The notes under the pieces: model-generated
The model's database searches: none
The model's input: the letters and a program-made list of their open reading frames with translations, nothing else
What the model was told of the DNA's origin: nothing
Source: Cercophora sp. LCS_1
Lineage: Eukaryota; Ascomycota; Sordariomycetes; Sordariales; Lasiosphaeriaceae
NCBI GenBank assembly: GCA_036250225.1
Contig: JAPZLL010000019.1
Location: 620,001-684,000, forward strand
Direction: 5' to 3'
DNA length: 64,000 bases
Made by a program: the position numbers and the translations under genes
Part shown: positions 1-11,500 of the stretch, one piece after another
Layout: each line of letters opens with the position of its first letter
Numbering within the stretch: position 1 is the first letter of the stretch

Positions 1-136
1 CTAGAAACCAATTTTTTGCGCTCTGGACGTTGCACAAACTAATTTCGAGCAATAATTATGATCAACGGAACTAACTCGAACTCCGTGCAAGCACCATCTT
101 ACAAAACCATGATGCCACACCATTTTGTCCCCGTCA

Positions 137-1596
137 TCACACAGTTTCAGTCCCAAAATCAATCAACAACTCCACGATACTCTGCTCCTTCGTCACTTCC
201 TTCATGTGACCACCCTGCGCCTTTCCGCTCTCCTGAGTTCCTTGGATACCCACCGAATGCTGTTGCACACTCGCACCACGCTGCATGCCCACCGCGCATC
301 CATTCCCAGCACCCTTCCCATTTTGATTCACAGCTGGAGTTCCAACTCGCCTCTTCTCAAGCGGGCTCACACCCCGCCCGATGATCCCCAATCCACCAGT
401 ACCAGTACCGCCAGTACCCTTCCCTCCCGAACCTGGAATATTTCCCCTCTGCTGTGCCAAAGGGAGCCGCTGCGTGTGTGCCGACGGCAGCACCTGTGAA
501 TGGAACCTTGCTTCAGCCTTCAACTGAGCAAGAGCCCGATCGGTCTCCCCCTTGTGATGCCCCTTGATTGCTCTCTCCTTGACATTGATCGTGTTGCTGT
601 TGTTCTTGAGTTTCTTGTTGGTCTTGTAGTTGAAGATTTCGGAGAGAATGGCTGGGTCGTCGGGGACGGCATGGATGTTGCGGCAGTTTGGGGTGACTTT
701 TCGTTGTTCATTAGTAACGAGGGAGGAGATGTATGGAGGGAGGAAGGGAACAGAGGGATAGGAACGGGGGAGAAAGATGACTTACATCTACATTGGCGTT
801 CGCGGACCCAGTTGCGGCAGTATTCGCGTTGGATGGGGTCGTTGAGGACCAAAGCTGATGCGGGAGTTGGAGCTGTGGGGTGTGAGATGTTGCTCGGTTG
901 AGACGAGATGTGCTGGCTGATCTTGGGAGGTGCGTCGGTAGGGGTGGTGGTAACGGAATCAGGGGTATTAGGCGGTTGAGAGGGTGTGGTGGGCTGGATC
1001 GTGGCAGTCATGGGAGTATTGGTGATATGAGTCTTGACAAGGCAGCCGTTTGTCTGGGCCGTGGGAATATCAGAGGGCCGGTTGTGAATGCTACCCTGGA
1101 GGCCGACGTGAGGCCGCTCGTAGTGCGCCTTCATGCGCTCTGCCGGATGCATAGGGACGGCCATCTGAGGTTGCGGCGTCGAAGCCGGAGCGAGGATGGC
1201 TGATCCTGGAGTTGGCCCCTGTCTGTTTGTAGCGGGTGTGTCGGTGCCGTCTCTGTTTCGAGCGAGCGAGGTATCGTACGACAAGACCGGGCTCGCTTCT
1301 TGAGCCTGCTGGTTGTCTGTCTCTCGGACCTCATCGGCCCATGACGGGTCGGGAGGCGGGGCATAGCGGATGCAAACCGGGTAGGCGCCCTCTAAGTTAG
1401 CATAGACGCCCAGGTTCACAAGGCCGTCCGTTTGTTCAGGGGTGAGATAGCGGGGAAGACCGGCGACTTCAACCCAGTCGGGAAGTTCATCGAGAGCAAT
1501 GAGCGGCACCAGTGCCGTGATGGACCCGTTGGGGCCCAACCGTTGGAGGTAGAACAGCGGCCGGGGTGTCATCTTCTCCGCGTAGAATAGTTGCAT
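137..1596 (-). CDS. CCCH zinc-finger protein (two exons)
   Basis: Two exons, 1596-786 and 696-137, flank an 89-nt intron (697-785) with donor GTAAGT and a branch-like ACTAAT about 20 nt before the acceptor. The join gives 456 residues. It restores one C-x8-C-x5-C-x3-H finger (residues about 258-277; YCRNWVRERQC before the join, CRNIH after it), so the intron falls inside the finger. The N-terminal ~95 residues look folded (PLFYLQRLGPNGSITALVPL). The middle is Ser/Thr/Pro-rich and probably disordered, and the C-terminus is Gln/Gly-rich. Fingers of this type usually bind RNA, so a role in RNA metabolism is an inference; I cannot name an orthologue. The gene is tail-to-head with the cofactor E gene on the same strand, 187 bp away. 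The exon structure is well supported; the function is open. Confidence 0.8.
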
Positions 1597-1783
1597 TCAA
1601 AAGGTGGAGGAAAGTGAACAAGAAATCAGAAGCAGAAATAGAAGTAGATATATCTTCCCTCACCGCCCCTGGCTGACTCACCCCAGACACAGGCTGCATG
1701 CTCCCGTCCGTGACAGAACAAACAAAACAACACCACCCAACCCGCTCCCGCAGCAAACGGCAACATACTTTCATGAAACACAC

Positions 1784-3594
1784 TCATACCCCCTCAACCC
1801 TAATTCTCACCTCCACCCCATCAACGCAATAGCCAAACTGCCGCGGTCCATCCCTCAACTCCATCTCCCTCTTCACCCATCGCCCTCCCTTTGGCTCCTC
1901 ACCCTCCTCATCACTGCTATCACCCCCCTCCTCATCATACCCCCCAACAGGATCCCACTCTCCCGTCTCCCACACAAGCTGCATCTTGAGCGGCGACAAG
2001 CCAAACAGTCGTCCCGCAATCCCCTTGACGGCGTAAACATCAAACCCTCTCGGGATCTTGACATTCTTCGTCGTCTCGCCCAGATGGAAATGCACCTCAA
2101 TCAGCCGCGCCTCTAGAAAATTCGGGTTCGTCTCCTTCCTCCTCGTGACGGCTGGTTCGCCGTAGATCTCGCAGAGTTCTGCCCACCTCCTGTGCTGTGA
2201 CAAGATGGATGCCTCGGCTGATTCCGGGGCTGACGAGAGTTGGCGAGCGATGCGCGAGAGATAAAACATCTCTGCGTTGGAGCGGTCGGCGGCTGTGATG
2301 GTGGAGAAGTTGATTGTCTTGAGCGAGGGCGGGAGACGCGCGAGGAGGAGCATGTAGGCTTCTTCTGTGTTGGTTGACGTTGTTGATGAAGAGGTGTTGG
2401 GGGTCGTGTTGTCGAGATCTGGGTTGTCGTAGATGGGGTTGTGCGCGAAGCGGAGGGAGGTTAGACCCGGGAACAAAGCGGGCAAGGTATCGATAAAGGT
2501 CCAGGTTGTTACGGCATTGTATGAGATGTCGAGGTAGGCGAGAGATGGCGGGAAGACGGGGACGGGAGAGGACGATGTGTTGATGGTGGAGATTTTGTTG
2601 GCCTTGAGGTGAAGGTTGCGGAGGGTCGCGATGCTTGACAGGGCAGCAAGGTCCGAGATGGCAGTAAACTCATTGAATTCCATGTGGATGGAAACGAGGG
2701 TCGTGGTGAGTGATGAGGGTGGAATAGGGGCGAGGGTGGAAAGCTGGTTGGCGCTGGAAAAGAGTGAGGAAAGTGAGGGAAAGTGAGATGCAATGTGGCA
2801 GATCTTGTCCCATTCCAGGAGGGTCTCGTCGACGGCGAGCTCCTTGACGTTTTTGAACACTTTGTTAGCTGACTTGAGGCGTTCGTCCTCCAAGACGTTT
2901 TGGAAACGGTTTCCCCTGAGCATGTTAGCGATGAACCCATCAAGGGGTCGTAAACTCACTTCACTCGCAACACCTCCAGCGCTTTCAACTCGGAGCAAAT
3001 ATCCACAACAGTGCCAAACTGGTCAAACAAGTTGCGACTGATGTCCAGCTCAACAACCTTTGGGCAAACCTGGCTGATGGCTTGCTCCGTCACCCCAGAG
3101 TCAGCAGGCGGCGATGCATAGGCCACACGGGCGCCGTCAACAAAAACATTCTTCAACTCGGCCAGCTGAGCCTGCTTCCGACGGATCTTGTCGAACCCAA
3201 CCTCCTCGGCCACCTTCCCAGAGATGATAATCTGCTTTTGTGGGACGTGGCCCTGATCAGCGGCGTCCGACGCATACTTGAACTGCACCGCCGACACAAA
3301 AGTCTGCGGGGCATCCACTGGTCGCGTCGGGCGCACAAACGACGCTGCTGTCGGCGACTTGGATATACCTGACTCAGTTAGGATCTGTCTTTTTGATGAG
3401 CGCGAGAGACAGGACTTACAAGCGAAGTAGCGAACGCCCTTGTGCTGGCCGTCGTGTTTTCCCCGCGACGGGTCATCCCACTCGACGCCCAACCACAACC
3501 CGCTGGTCCCAGCAACCTCGCCGCTGTACCGAACGGTGCACAGCGCGCCGTCGTACGACCTTCTCTCCCCGATTCTCACTTGGTTTCCCGCCAT
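1784..3594 (-). CDS. Tubulin-folding cofactor E (TBCE/Alp21/Pac2 type)
   Basis: Three exons: 3594-3420, 3368-2960 and 2915-1784, with introns of 51 and 44 nt. The protein has 571 residues. Domain order is diagnostic: an N-terminal CAP-Gly domain (residues about 5-70, with GTSGLWLGVEWDDPSRGKHD and GVRYF), central leucine-rich repeats (about 190-400; LRNLHLKANKIS, LAYLDISYNAV), and a C-terminal ubiquitin-like domain (about 440-571). In known family members, cofactor E binds alpha-tubulin during folding and dimer assembly in the cytoplasm. The C-terminal domain carries an acidic insert (EEGGDSSDEEGEE). The start is the ATG directly before AGNQVRIGERR, because the CAP-Gly begins there; an upstream in-frame ATG would add 22 residues unlike the family. 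The second intron is near the lower size limit but preserves the LRR frame. Confidence 0.92.
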
Positions 3595-3878
3595 TTTGGG
3601 TTGCTGTGGATGTTTTGGCAAAAGAAGACTGGACATGCAGCTGATCAATCTGACCCACATGCACGCTAGGAAGAATTATAGCAGGCAACTCCATCAAACC
3701 TGAACTCAGGCAACAACATGCGAATGCAAGCACTGTCTAGGAAATTCACTGCATCTCGCCAATCACACCAAGCCCGCACCATCCAAAACGGGTTTCCACT
3801 GCGAAACAAAACGCTTCATTTGCATTTTAATCATGTACAAAAACTACATTTCAAACATTTCGCTCATTCCATTCCCGA

Positions 3879-4860
3879 CTAAAGCTTCCCCTTGGCAGTG
3901 CTGGGCTTCATCAACGCCCGCCCGTTGCTCAAGCAAACCTTACCGCCGTCAACCTTGACCTCAAACCGCACCTCCTCCCATCCCTCCTTCATCTGCCCCG
4001 TCCTCCACACCGAAGCGACCAGCTTATCCCCGGGCCGCACAGGGCTGGCAAACCGAGCCTGGTACTCCTTGATATTCGCCGGGTCGCTCCCGCCGAGGCG
4101 CTGCAGCAGCCCATGTGCCGCCCAGTTGAACGAGTACAGTCCGTGGATAATCACACCACCGAAACCCATCTTCTTGCCCGGCTCGGGCGTCGCATGGAGC
4201 GGGTTGTAATCTCCATTCAAACGGTACAGCAGCGCCGTCTCGGCCGAGGTTTGGGTGGAAAACGTCACATCGGGCTTGCGGTCCTTGGGCGGCGGGAAGT
4301 TCTCCGTCGCTGGCCCCTTGGGGCCGCCCCAGTTGCCTTGGGCGACGTAGAATGCTGAACCAATGGCGCGCGAGTAGACCTCGCCATTGGCGGCATCGAC
4401 CAGGTCGGTCTGGGTCTCGATGACGGTGCCCGGACGGCCCTTGTCGTAGACGCCGAGCACTTTGGTGCGCACCTCAAACTTCTTGCCTTCGGAGGTAGGG
4501 GGCAGGGGCTTGAGGAACTGCACAAGGCGTTGGCCGTCGACGACGCGGGCGTGGTCAAACTCGGGTACGCCCGGAATGGTGACGGCTTTTTGGGCCGCGT
4601 AAAAGTCGATCACTTCTTGCGTGTTATTCTTGAAGGGAAGGATGACGGGGTACGTGGGGAAGACGGCAAAGTTGGGATGGAGTTCCTGGCTGGGTCAATA
4701 GGGGGGCAGCCAGCGAAAGTGGGAAAGGGAACGGTCATACGTAGAGAAAGTGAAGCTCCTCGCTGGTGCACCCGATTGACTGGGCGAAGAGGAGCACGTC
4801 TCTCTTCAGCCAAGCTACCTCGGTGGGGGGATACTCGAAACCGACGCCGGGACCAGACAT
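3879..4860 (-). CDS. MaoC-type (R)-specific enoyl-CoA hydratase, probably peroxisomal
   Basis: Exons 4860-4741 (exactly 40 codons) and 4685-3879 flank a 55-nt intron; 308 residues. It has the double hot-dog layout of hydratase 2. The signature helix reads LNGDYNPLHATPEPG followed by FGGVIIHGLYSFNWA, which contains the catalytic Asp and His of the D-x-N-P-x-H motif. This family hydrates trans-2-enoyl-CoA to (R)-3-hydroxyacyl-CoA in peroxisomal beta-oxidation; here the hydratase stands alone rather than being fused as in Fox2/MFE-2. The C-terminus is GKL, one residue away from the canonical PTS1 SKL, so peroxisomal import is plausible but unproven. The start ATG is the only one that supplies a good N-terminal hot-dog (GVGFEYPPTEVAW). 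The upstream interval carries two telomere-like decamers. Confidence 0.88.
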
Positions 4861-6178
4861 TTTGAAAATTACAAACTGTTGTGTTGGATCTGAGGGATAC
4901 GGTCAGGACAAACAAGTCAATTGGGATCACGGCGGTATAAATGATGGCGACGCCCCCGATGATATCCCGGCAGCACTCAATTGCGGGGGTGGGGACGACA
5001 AAGTGCCCGAAGCCGTCTGCCGAGGTTCATCAGCTGTGGGGGACACGAGGCGAACGTGCCCGTTCCGACCAGCCGAAGTCCTTGGCAGGGACCTCCCAGC
5101 CTGCGAATTGCGGTTGCTGCAGCGCTCGCTTGAACTTTTCCATGCGTGTCGGGAAACAGGCTCTTGTTGACTTGCTCGAGAGTAAAGTTGACGCCGCTAG
5201 CGTCGGGGTCCAGTGTTCATGCAGCTGAACTTGGCAGGTCCAGTTGGGGAAATCGTGCCAAGACTTTCTGGCAAAGCCAGCCGCCACCTTCGGTGTGGCA
5301 TTCCAGATCTCAAGACACAAGCCCTAACCCTATTACACGATGAAACAGGGAAGAAAAAGGTGGTGATGACAGGAGCAGCAATCGTAGATATAAAATCAAT
5401 GCATACGACACTGTTATGATGGAGGATCATGCTTCAAGTTCACCCTTTTTAATCTGCCCAGGGTTAGGGTGATTACACGCCAAACTGCGTAGGCGCAGGT
5501 GTGGGCCGAAATGCAAAACCACCAAAAAAAATCTGGGAGAAGGGCGGCAGAACAACCACACGCAGCATCGGCGGTGAGAGGCAGGCGCCAGCGCTCAGTG
5601 CGACTTTGTTACTCGTACTGGGAATTTATACTGGCACTTGCCTATTCAATTGACCACCGGTCTATTCACTATTGTGTTTTACTATTGTTGCGCGCCAAAT
5701 GGCTGCGACAGCAAGAGCAGCAATGGCGTCGGCCAAAGGGTCCAAAAAGAGCAATCGCTCTATGCTTCCTATTCGCGAACTCAACAAGAGCACAAACTCT
5801 CCTGTTCTCTTGCGAAACGAATCTTCCCCGCGGAATCTTCAACCTCCCAGCAACAAATCGGCAGTCGGCGAGGATAAGCTTCCAACCTTATCGACTGCTT
5901 CTACTTCGATTACAACTCCTCACAAGGGCTGCTGTCATTCTTGTGCTCCAACCCGACTTTCTCTTTACTTTCAGATACCCCAGGCTACGCCCCGGTCTCA
6001 CCGCATCCAAAGGTGTCGAGACCATCCAGCTGTAAGACGGAACAAGAAACTCGCCAAGCTCCAGAAGCAGTACATTACCCAACTCCTTTCGTGATAACTC
6101 CCACTAACACATCGCAGAAACCGACTGTTCATACTCAAGACTAGTACTGCTGTACCACCAGTTGTACCATCGCCAGCC
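4861..6178. other. Intergenic region between divergent genes, with possible upstream exons
   Basis: No complete gene is recognisable here. CCCTAACCCT lies at 5322-5331 and its complement AGGGTTAGGG at 5460-5469. From about 5699 the frame starting MAATARAAMASAKG stays open for ~100 codons of Ser/Thr/Pro-rich sequence. A good intron candidate (GTAAGA at about 6030, CACTAAC branch, CGCAG at about 6118) would splice an upstream frame directly into the gene at 6179. The gene to the right may therefore have 5' exons here, or there may be a small separate gene; I could not find a splice solution I trust. Confidence 0.4.
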
Positions 6179-7342
6179 ATGAGTAAGCGCAAGAACGCAG
6201 GGACGTCCCAGGAGGACAAGAGCCCGTCCAAGACCACCCAGGAGAAGCAGTCTGTCAAGACGACCAAGGCCAGCAATCCCACCGACCTCAGCGCTGCCAG
6301 TTTTAGCAGCATCTCTAGTATCACCAGCAGCAGCAGCGAGCGGTCACGGTCCGTGGGAAGTGAGGATTCTGCCTCTGTTGCTACTAACATCACCACGCCC
6401 GACCTCTCGGACTGCGAGACGAAGCCGGCGGCCGCCACGGCGACCAAGAAGATCATCCTGAAGCAGGGAAAGAAGGCGGAGCCGGCCGCCCCCCAGACCT
6501 CTTCCGCCCACGTCTCGCCTCCCACGTCGGTTTCCGCGCCTGTCGCTGCCCCTGCCCCTGCCACCACCTCGACGGGCCCCGCTGCGGGCAGCGGGCTTGT
6601 CACCAAGAAGAAGCGCTCCCGCGAGGAGAAGTCCGCCCTGGAGGGTGAGACCACTGCCGCACCAGCTTCGAAAAAGCTGAAGACCACAAGTCCCCCGGCT
6701 TGTACCCCAGCAGTGTCAAAGAGCCTTGCCACTGCCTCGTCCGCCCTCCCCAACGGCGCCCAACTCCGCCCGAAGGAGTATTTCGAGACTCGCGTGAGCG
6801 AGATGCTGGACGACCCCCTGGACTTTGACGACCTCGTGTACGACGAGAAGCGGCCCAAGAAGGCACAGCAGATTTTCAAGACGTTCTCGCGTTGGAGAAA
6901 GTGGCAGGGTCCGCCCATCGACGTGTGCATGAGCGGCGCCGTCTCCGTTGATGAAAAGGAGAACAAGGACAGGGGCAAGTCCCCCAAGGGAGCGAGGGAG
7001 GAAGAAGAGCTCACCAAGGGCGTGTTGAAGAAGAACCACCTGAAGAGAATCGATGACCAGGTTCGCGCTGGCAAGAAGAGACAGATGGAGGAGGGGCTCA
7101 AGAGCCCCAAGAGCCCAGGTATGCTTGTCAAGAGTCCAAAGGTGATTCTCAAGAGCCCCATCACGCCCAAGAGCGTGGCCAAGAGTCCCAAGCGGATGAA
7201 GGGTGTCCCGATGGGGAGTTGGGAGGATGAGGAGGGTGGGATTCTTGTGGGCGTTGTGCCTAAGGAAAGGAAGAAGTATGTCCCCAAGTCGCCTGGCCGA
7301 TCGCCTAGGGCGGGAGGTAGAAGAACACGCAGTAGACGGTAA
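6179..7342 (+). CDS. Low-complexity, SPK-motif-rich basic protein, function unknown
   Basis: An open frame of 387 residues with no recognised enzyme domain. The N-terminal half is Ser/Thr/Ala/Pro-rich with lysine clusters (KKIILKQGKK, TKKKRSREEK) that could act as nuclear localisation signals. Residues ~195-260 are more ordered and probably folded (RPKEYFETRVSEMLDD, KAQQIFKTFSRWRKW). The C-terminus repeats S-P-K/K-S-P units (KSPKSP, VKSPK, ILKSPIT, AKSPKR) and ends in an Arg-rich tail. SPKK-like motifs resemble minor-groove DNA-binding tails of linker histones and also fit CDK sites; a chromatin role is an inference only. The first convincing ATG is used, but an upstream splice acceptor (CGCAG near 6118) gives an in-frame extension through this ATG, so the true start may lie further left. 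Confidence 0.7.
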   Translation: MSKRKNAGTSQEDKSPSKTTQEKQSVKTTKASNPTDLSAASFSSISSITSSSSERSRSVGSEDSASVATNITTPDLSDCETKPAAATATKKIILKQGKKAEPAAPQTSSAHVSPPTSVSAPVAAPAPATTSTGPAAGSGLVTKKKRSREEKSALEGETTAAPASKKLKTTSPPACTPAVSKSLATASSALPNGAQLRPKEYFETRVSEMLDDPLDFDDLVYDEKRPKKAQQIFKTFSRWRKWQGPPIDVCMSGAVSVDEKENKDRGKSPKGAREEEELTKGVLKKNHLKRIDDQVRAGKKRQMEEGLKSPKSPGMLVKSPKVILKSPITPKSVAKSPKRMKGVPMGSWEDEEGGILVGVVPKERKKYVPKSPGRSPRAGGRRTRSRR

Positions 7343-8260
7343 TTGTGGCCGTTTGCGTGTGTAGTAATGTAATATCATGGCGACTCATGATACCTGATGA
7401 TGTGCGTTGCGTGATACTATGTTTGGCATCTCCCCTTTCGTGGACCTACGTGGACGCGAACGGGCCAGTGAAAAAAGATGCCGCCTCAGACAGTCTAATA
7501 GCAACACAGCATTGGCTCTCCGCTTCCTTTGAGGGAGTTGATCCGCACCTGCAATCTGAGTTTCCCATCTATTATCCCCGTTATGCCCCTGAAACGAGAG
7601 TATTTGCTGCTCCCCCCAGTGATAACCTTGACCCCGCCTAAACCCGATACAGCCCTCGGGCCCACCCGTGACAACTCCCGCAGCACAACATGCCGGACCG
7701 GCAAAACTCCTCCTCGTACTTGGCGGGCGGTAGCTGCGCCCGCGTCTGTGTTCAAAGACGTCCGTATTTCGCCCGCTCCAGCCCCGTAGCCGGTCCGTCA
7801 ACCCTAATGGCGGGGATCATGTTCTTTGACGATCCACGGTCACCCCTCGCACAAGGAAAGCCCACGCCAAGGCTCGGGTACGTCAAGCGCCGGAGACATG
7901 CTGGCATCACGGAATTGCCCAGCGTGTATGTATGGAGCGGGTGAAGCAGAAGTTGTTCCATCGTCCTCTCCGCCAATTGCCTCGAGATGGTTGCTTGTGT
8001 CGTTTCTGGTGTCGGACCTAGCGTTGCCTTCGAGTTTGCGGGAGACAGACACGATTGCATAAACTCACATTGTTGCTTGGGGCATGAGGACTGGAGGTGG
8101 AAGAGGTGCCACCTAGGGGGGGGGCAGAGGGGCGCGAAGCGTCAAGCGCACCCACCAAGCCACCAAACCACCCAAAAGCATGGACCTAGCCGCTGTGCGC
8201 ACTAGGTTTACAACTTTCAGCACCTGCACCCGCTACAACGAAAGCACAAGAGACAGATCT

Positions 8261-8542
8261 GATTGGATGGCGCAGTGGCAACCCCCGACGCGTCAGAGGA
8301 AGGTTATGACAAGATCCGTAGGGCATCGTAGTCCTACCCCCACACCGGGGGCGGTAGGCATCGGGTTCGATTCCTGTTGGCGTCCTGACCCATCGAATTT
8401 AAACCCATTCAGTTGGGTTTATGTAACCGTCGACCACCCTCTCCTACTACCACCGAGGTAGACCCGTCGACAAGGGAGTTGGGTGCTCGGCGCTAGATTT
8501 TTGGCATTTCTTTTCTGCATGTACTCTTTTTTTTTTTTTTTT
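8261..8542 (+). other. tRNA-like locus with Pol III boxes and T16 tract (SINE or ncRNA candidate)
   Basis: A good internal A box (TGGCGCAGTGG, 8268-8278) and a perfect B box (GGTTCGATTCC, 8364-8374) are present. Between them lies a strong hairpin (CCTACCCCC pairing with GGGGGCGGTAGG) resembling a long variable arm. The acceptor and T stems pair poorly, so this is not a functional tRNA. A run of 16 T, a Pol III terminator, follows at 8527-8542, about 150 nt after the B box. A tRNA-derived SINE or a Pol III transcript both fit. Confidence 0.45.
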
Positions 8543-11500
8543 GGCAGTAGTATCCTTTTGGAGGTGGGGAAGTGTGCCATCTTTTTTTGTTGCGTTTGGC
8601 CATTGAAGAACTTCAAATGTTGGGATGCTGTCCTACTACTATTTGTTTGAAGAAAGTGCCAGACCCTAGTGAGAACTACCGGTAATGGCCCTGACAGCCG
8701 AGGGGACCAGTACTTCGTAGCGCCGGCGGCATGTCTGACTCCTGGAAGAATACTTTGTTGGAGAGAACGGAGACCTGTCCCTCGCCGGTCCGCCCGTGTT
8801 GCGCATGACACTGGTGAGCTCGAGTATTGCTAAAGGGTTGGGAACGTGAATGCCAGGCGGAATGCCATGGGTGCTTTACCACACTGAGCATTAAAAACGT
8901 GATTAGGACATACAGAGCTGGGGTGAGTGCGTGCGCAAAAGAACTTGACGTCGAGGTTGGGCTGGCGAGACAAGGGTGCTCCAGGGGGTGAAGAGGCTGG
9001 CCGGACGCGAAGACCCGGGGAGGAGGAATTGCCCGGAGAAGGGAAGGTGTGGACGTAAGATACTTGGAGGAAGGCGCCTAGAAGTATCCATTTGCACCCT
9101 TGTCAGGGAGGAGGAAACCGGGATCGAGACAATACTCATTCTTGACATGAGGGGCAGGACAGCGGCATAAAACGCAGGCGGGGACGAATCTGAGTGGGAT
9201 TGGAGAAAAGTCGAGCCTAACGCCACCCACAAGCTCACCATTCGTCAGTTAGGCTGCTCGTGTGTGATGCTTGTTTGCGTAAAACATGCAATCAAGGCTG
9301 CCTGGTTCCACTCACACCCATCATGATATCCGGGGAAGCAAGAGAGAGGCCGACAAGGGGTTTATTCCAAAGCTAATATTGAGGGGGCGGATGTACGAAC
9401 GACAGGGGCTCGGCGGTGACCTTCCCAGCCGAGCGGCGAACCTGGAACCCGGGCCTCCCTCCGTCAGGGAACCACCCTCAAGGCGTGAAATGCATGAAAT
9501 GCTGCTTCTTGGGTCTCCCGATCATGTTTTTCCAAGGGGGGCAGGTCTTTGGCTTACACTGCCCACACACTTCCTCTCCTCTAGGTGTGTGCGTCAGAAA
9601 CCAGCCAGAGAGCCTTGAGGAGACGTGGAAGACCTACCTGTATTCAAAGCGGGTGACATTGGGTTGACAAGGCTTGTGTGTCGTGGTGTATAATTTGCAC
9701 CATTTTGATGCTACCCAGCGGAAGTGCCCGCACGAGTATTCTCGCTGCTCGGCTGCTGTCAGTCGTGGCGTGCTGGCGTGGGTTGCAAAGGGTGGGCTTG
9801 CCTGCGTGTAGTCACACATTGTTGTTTCCGGTCGATTGGGTATCCTAGAGAAGGCTAACCCACAAGAGACCGCAAACGAGGAGGCAAAACGGTCAATTAT
9901 AATGGCAAATAACCATTCTGGCGATGCAGTTTGGGCTCACCCTGAGAGCCGGAACTTTTGCTTGGCGTGATGCGTGGCGCCCCTGCAAGAATGCCCCTTA
10001 CTCCTCCCCAGCCCTTTTCACGGATAGCGTCAAACAGGTTTGCCATCAGTCGCTGAGATTTGAGGCAGCATGATCTCTATGCGGCCGGGCCCCTAGGGTT
10101 TGGGAAATGGTAGCCTGCTCGGGGGTGGTGCCCAAAGGAAAAGTGCAGGATAGGGTAGCATTTGACGGGCCTGGCTTCAGCCACAGTGCCCGGAACAAAA
10201 CACGCAAAAGGAATTTCAAGGCTAGCTTAAAGGGTGACTTGTTTGTCACGTCTGGCGAGAGACCAGGTAGGGAGGGAAGGTGTGGATAGAGATTTCGGCC
10301 TGCTCTCGGCGGCGGCTGGGGGGTGGTTTGTTGCCGGCGTACGGCCGGCGTACGGCTTGAGCCCCCCACCACGTAGGAATTTTTGCTTGTATCGCGGGAC
10401 TGGGTATACACGCCCCTCCCAGAGGTGTGTGGCCAGTCGGCAGCGCGAGGCCGTCAGAGCCACAACTTACCAATGTGAGGGTCGCACAGCAGCTCAATCG
10501 GGCCATTCCTGCAGGTGACCTGAGTTTCCAGTATCTTCGCCCCACGAACCGGGTTGAGTCGGCTCAGCCAGGTGTGGTACAGACACCCGACTGGAGAACT
10601 CAGGGGAAAGTAAACAAACACCATCAACCCTAACCCTGCATGACCTTGGTCAAAATATGGCAGAAAGTGATAGCTCAACTCTTGGTTACAGTGCCCATTG
10701 TTAGAACCTTGGAAAGCCCTTGCCACAAACCTGAAGAGCCTCGCCGTCCAAGCTGCATCGAGGGCCCTGGGTCTCTGACCCAGGGCTGAAGGATCCAGAT
10801 CCATACAATATGCTGGAAACTTGGATTTAGCCCGGTCTTCTAGGTAAAAACACCACGGCGTCGTTATCTGAGGCGTTGGAGCGGTTAGCCCCCGTGGGGC
10901 CATTTGCGGTGTCCAGACATGGGGGTGTCGGCATAAGGCGGCACTTGTTGGGGCATACATGAGCTGGCTCTGGCCATTGAGACTAGCCTCCCTCAAGGAA
11001 GGCCGATACAAATGGACTTATACAAAGGTACCGCCACCTTGATGCTGGCGAGACTAGCGTTATCAAGTGTGGGTATCGGCATGGGCATCGGCGTGTGCGC
11101 AGCATTGGTGTTCTCATCGGCTTCGGCGGAGGGTCAGGTGGGAATCGGTGCTAGCATAGGTGTCAGTTTCGGCTTGGATACTGTCGGTGAGGGTTTCAGT
11201 AGGAGCATCGAATTTCTGCCCAATTTTTCTGGGCACCTTCTCAAGCACGTTAGCCCTTTCAACCATATAAAAACTAGCTGAGTACCTTCCTCTTCCGCTC
11301 TCTGGAGAACTCGTTGGCCAGACTCGGTTTTGCGCGAAGCAGACAAATGCTGGAGTGTCGCAGCGTGCTGATAGTTATTGCCATGATGGCAAAAATTCCG
11401 ATTGGAAATGCTGTGACGTTTCGGTATCTCCCGATGAGCTCCTTGGTGGGCTTGTGAGCTTCGGCAGAAGGTCCATGCTGCCACAATCCGTTATGAGTGA

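Noticed and set aside
5998..7287. 429-codon open frame on the minus strand
   Set aside because: It is the antisense shadow of the gene at 6179-7342; its Leu/Ser/Phe-rich translation follows from reverse-reading Lys/Ser/Glu codons.
10454..11011. 185-codon minus-strand frame
   Set aside because: Composition is rich in Cys, Trp, Pro and His without domains, and no splice or neighbour support.
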